From Burkholderiales bacterium (GTDB lineage: Bacteria > Pseudomonadota > Gammaproteobacteria > Burkholderiales > Burkholderiaceae_C): DNA of 6,656 nt. Positions within the stretch are counted from its first letter, which is position 1, and every line of letters begins with the position of its first letter. Shown in pieces: positions 4,138 through 6,656 of this stretch. A model generated the notes under the pieces. It was not told the origin of the DNA, searched no databases, and saw only the letters and a program-made list of their open reading frames with translations. The position numbers were made by a program, and so were the translations under genes. The stretch spans positions 1 through 6,656 of the forward strand of contig CANHBY010000074.1 in assembly GCA_947458895.1 (NCBI GenBank), written 5' to 3'.

Positions 4138-6656
4138 GCCACCTGGCGGGATTCGCCCTGCCCAAACAAATTGCTGGTGCAGCGGCCACAGATCGTGGGG
4201 TGAGCGGGGTCGTGGCCCACATCATCACGGTAGTGCCAGCAGCGCTCACACTTGGTGGCTTTGCTGGCCTCAATGATCGGCCCTTCGAGTTCTGCTTTGC
4301 TGACGTGCTCGAGCCGGGCTTGTGAGGTGATGAAGATGAATTTCAAGTCTTCCCCCAGGCTGCTCAAGAGCTCATACAAGGCACCGTGGGCGCGGAAAGT
4401 GACCTCAGCCTGCAGTGATGAGCCAATCAGGCCGGCCGTGCGTGCGTCTTCCAGGGCCTTGAGCACCAGCGCGCGCTGCTTGAGGAGGGTAGGCCAACGG
4501 TCTTGCAGCAAACTCTGAGCGTCGGGCACAGCTGGAAACTCGTGATAGGTTTCGCTAAAGATCGATACCGATTGGCCTGGGGCGACCACCTGCCAAGCTT
4601 CCTCGGCGGTGAAGCTGAGGAAGGGCGCCATCCAACGCAGCATGGCATGGGTGATGTGCCACAGAGTGGTTTGGGCGCTGCGGCGAGCCAGGGAGCCTGG
4701 AGCTGTGGTGTAGAGCCGATCTTTGAGAACATCCAGGTAGAAGGCTCCGAGGTCTTCGCTGCAATACACCTGAAGCTTAGCCACCACCGGGTGGAACTCA
4801 TAGACCTCGTAGTGGGCCAGCACATCGGCCTGGAATTGCGCGGCGCGGGCCAGGGCGTAGCGGTCCACCTCGAGCATTTCGCTGATGGGAACAGCGTCTT
4901 TGGAAGGATCAAAGTCGCTGGTGTTGGCTAACAAAAAGCGCAGGGTGTTTCGAATGCGGCGATAAGCATCGACCACGCGCGAGAGGATTTTGTCGTCGAT
5001 GTTGAGGTCGCCTGAGTAGTCGGTGCTGGCGACCCACAAGCGAATGATCTCGGCGCCGAGCTTGTCGCTCACGCTTTGAGGCACCACCACGTTGCCAACG
5101 CTCTTGCTCATTTTGCGGCCGTGGCCGTCGGTGGCGAAGCCGTGCGTCAGCAGACCGCGGTAGGGCGCGCGACCCTTCAAGGCGCAGCCCAGCAGCAGGG
5201 ATGAGTGGAACCAGCCGCGGTGCTGGTCATGGCCCTCGAGGTAGAGATCGGCTTCGGGCCCTTGGGCGTGGCCACTGCCAGCATGGCTGCCGCTCTGCCC
5301 ATCCAGCACGTGGAAGAAGGTGGAGCCGGAGTCGAACCAGACGTCAAGGATGTCGGTGCTCTTGGTGTAGTGCTCCGCCTGCGCGCCCAGCCAGTCTGGG
5401 GGGTTGAGCTGCGACCAGGCCTCGACGCCACCGGCCTGCACCAGATCGGCTGCGCGGTCCATCAAGGCCAGGGTGTCGGGGTGCAGCTCGCCGGTGTCTT
5501 TGTGCAGGAAGAAAGGCAGGGGCACACCCCAGTTGCGTTGTCGGCTGATGCACCAGTCGGGCCGGTTGGCAATCATGTCGCGCAGGCGCGAGCGGCCGCT
5601 CTCGGGGTAGAACTGTGTTTCGTCGATGGCTTGCAGGGCAGTTTTGCGCAGGCTTTGCGGGGCTTTGTCGATAGTGCAGACGCCTTCGCCTTCATCCATG
5701 CGCACGAACCATTGGGCCGCGGCGCGGTAGATCACCGGGGTTTTATGGCGCCAGCAATGGGGGTAGCTGTGCACAAGCTTTTCGGTGGCCAGCAGCCTGC
5801 CTGCGTCGCGCAGGGTGTCAATGATCACCGGGCAGGCTTTCCAGATGTGCTGGCCGCCGAACAAGGGCAGGGCGGCTTCATAGGTGCCGTTGCCTTGCAC
5901 AGGATTGAGGATGTCGTCCAGTGCCATGCCATGGGCGCGGCAGGAGTTGAAGTCGTCCACGCCATAGGCCGGTGAGGAGTGCACGAGGCCTGTGCCGTCA
6001 TCGGCGGTGGCATAGTCGGCCAGGTAGACGGGGCTGAAGCGGTTGTAGCCCTCATGCACATGAGCCAAGGGGTGCTTGAACTTCAGGCCGCCCAGCCGCT
6101 CGCCCAGCGCCGTGGCCACGACGGTTCCTTGCAGTTGGTAGCGAGCCAGGCATTTTTCAACGAGCGCCGCCGCCAACACCAGCAGGCCGCGCTCGGTTTG
6201 CACCAGGGCGTATTCGAGCGCAGGGTTGAGGTTGAGCGCTTGGTTGGCAGGCAGCGTCCAGGCGGTGGTGGTCCAGATGACGGCGAAAGCCTCTTGGGTC
6301 AGCGCAGGCAGCCCAAAGGCGGCGGCCAGCTTGGCAGGCTCGGCACAGGGGAAGGCAACATCCAGTGTTTGCGAGGTCTTTTCGGCGTATTCGATTTCAA
6401 ATTCAGCCAACGACGAGCCGCAGTCAAAACACCAATACACCGGCTTGAGACCGCGGTAGACAAAGCCTCGCTCCATGAGGCGCTTGAGCACGCGGATCTC
6501 GCCAGCTTCGTTTTGGAAGTCCATGGTGCGGTACGGCCGATCCCATTCGCCCAGTACGCCGAGCCGCTTGAAATCAGCCATTTGCAGAGCGATTTGCTCA
6601 GTGGCGTAGGCGCGGCTTTTGGCCTGAACCTCGTCGCGAGAAAGTTTGCGCCCAAA
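4134..6656 (-). CDS. ileS: Isoleucyl-tRNA synthetase, N-terminus beyond the window
   Basis: This cytoplasmic class I synthetase attaches isoleucine to tRNA-Ile. The frame is open to the right edge: the 840 visible residues start at [11 protein letters not shown], 25 codons before an internal ATG at 6581 that is not the true start. Roughly 110 residues, including the HIGH motif, should lie outside. Visible blocks in order: [15 protein letters not shown]; the threonine-rich editing (CP1) motif [10 protein letters not shown]; the second editing block [16 protein letters not shown], keeping the Asp pair; [25 protein letters not shown]; the ATP-binding loop KMSKS at 5100-5114; an anticodon-binding helical domain; and a C-terminal zinc finger CERC...CGRC at 4179-4250 with four cysteines. 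No frameshift or missing residue was seen. The stop overlaps lspA by four bases (ATGA), as expected for a ribF-ileS-lspA type operon. The promoter is outside the window. Confidence 0.98.
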   Translation of the reverse strand, partial: FGRKLSRDEVQAKSRAYATEQIALQMADFKRLGVLGEWDRPYRTMDFQNEAGEIRVLKRLMERGFVYRGLKPVYWCFDCGSSLAEFEIEYAEKTSQTLDVAFPCAEPAKLAAAFGLPALTQEAFAVIWTTTAWTLPANQALNLNPALEYALVQTERGLLVLAAALVEKCLARYQLQGTVVATALGERLGGLKFKHPLAHVHEGYNRFSPVYLADYATADDGTGLVHSSPAYGVDDFNSCRAHGMALDDILNPVQGNGTYEAALPLFGGQHIWKACPVIIDTLRDAGRLLATEKLVHSYPHCWRHKTPVIYRAAAQWFVRMDEGEGVCTIDKAPQSLRKTALQAIDETQFYPESGRSRLRDMIANRPDWCISRQRNWGVPLPFFLHKDTGELHPDTLALMDRAADLVQAGGVEAWSQLNPPDWLGAQAEHYTKSTDILDVWFDSGSTFFHVLDGQSGSHAGSGHAQGPEADLYLEGHDQHRGWFHSSLLLGCALKGRAPYRGLLTHGFATDGHGRKMSKSVGNVVVPQSVSDKLGAEIIRLWVASTDYSGDLNIDDKILSRVVDAYRRIRNTLRFLLANTSDFDPSKDAVPISEMLEVDRYALARAAQFQADVLAHYEVYEFHPVVAKLQVYCSEDLGAFYLDVLKDRLYTTAPGSLARRSAQTTLWHITHAMLRWMAPFLSFTAEEAWQVVAPGQSVSIFSETYHEFPAVPDAQSLLQDRWPTLLKQRALVLKALEDARTAGLIGSSLQAEVTFRAHGALYELLSSLGEDLKFIFITSQARLEHVSKAELEGPIIEASKATKCERCWHYRDDVGHDPAHPTICGRCTSNLFGQGESRQVA
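4139..4144 (-). promoter_or_regulatory. Ribosome site that bears on the lspA start
   Basis: On the minus strand AGGTGG (complement of 4139-4144) lies only one base before the first lspA ATG (4135-4137) but seven bases before the second (4129-4131). The second spacing is normal, the first is not. The ileS stop (4134-4136) lies two bases before the second ATG, which would suit stop-and-restart translation by the same ribosome. Confidence 0.5.

Noticed and set aside
5205..5975. 256-codon plus-strand open frame
   Set aside because: It lies entirely opposite the well-conserved ileS coding frame, and its product is low-complexity, rich in Gly, Ala and Val, as expected of the antisense of a GC-rich gene.
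1..6656. CRISPR array, tRNA or rRNA gene, phage or defence module
   Set aside because: No regularly spaced repeats, no tRNA-like cloverleaf and no recognisable defence or phage protein were found on either strand.

Overview
The window looks like an ordinary chromosomal stretch of a betaproteobacterium, most likely a relative of the Comamonadaceae (Burkholderiales). This is inferred from the style of the IleS and LspA proteins, the ileS-lspA overlap and the moderately high GC content, not from a database search. No plasmid, phage, CRISPR or rRNA/tRNA features were seen.

Left part (1-1288): the end of an unrecognised plus-strand reading frame converges on a minus-strand gene for a TerC-like DUF475 integral membrane protein. 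A bidirectional hairpin terminator lies between them. Middle part (1289-3122): this is the accessory-looking section. It holds the decayed 3' end of an IS3-family transposase gene, broken by a single in-frame stop. Next comes a secreted DNRLRE-type protein with a short two-cysteine tail. A gene-poor 400-base gap follows, with a 9-bp inverted repeat, a weak 48-codon minus-strand frame and a perfect 22-bp palindromic hairpin. Right part (3123-6656): a small exported protein of the COG4315 Yx(FWY)xxD family converges on the housekeeping ileS-lspA pair, which is read leftward. ileS runs off the right edge and lacks its N-terminal part, including the HIGH motif.

Only ileS and lspA clearly work as a unit: isoleucyl-tRNA synthetase and lipoprotein signal peptidase are co-transcribed and overlap in an ATGA, as in the common ribF-ileS-lspA arrangement. 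The DNRLRE and COG4315 proteins are both exported plus-strand products, but a 400-base gap with a strong hairpin separates them, so nothing shows that they form an operon. I found no convincing new multi-gene system. The items most worth a second look are the perfect palindrome at 3009-3056, the DNRLRE protein with its cysteine tail, and the repaired reading of the transposase remnant.
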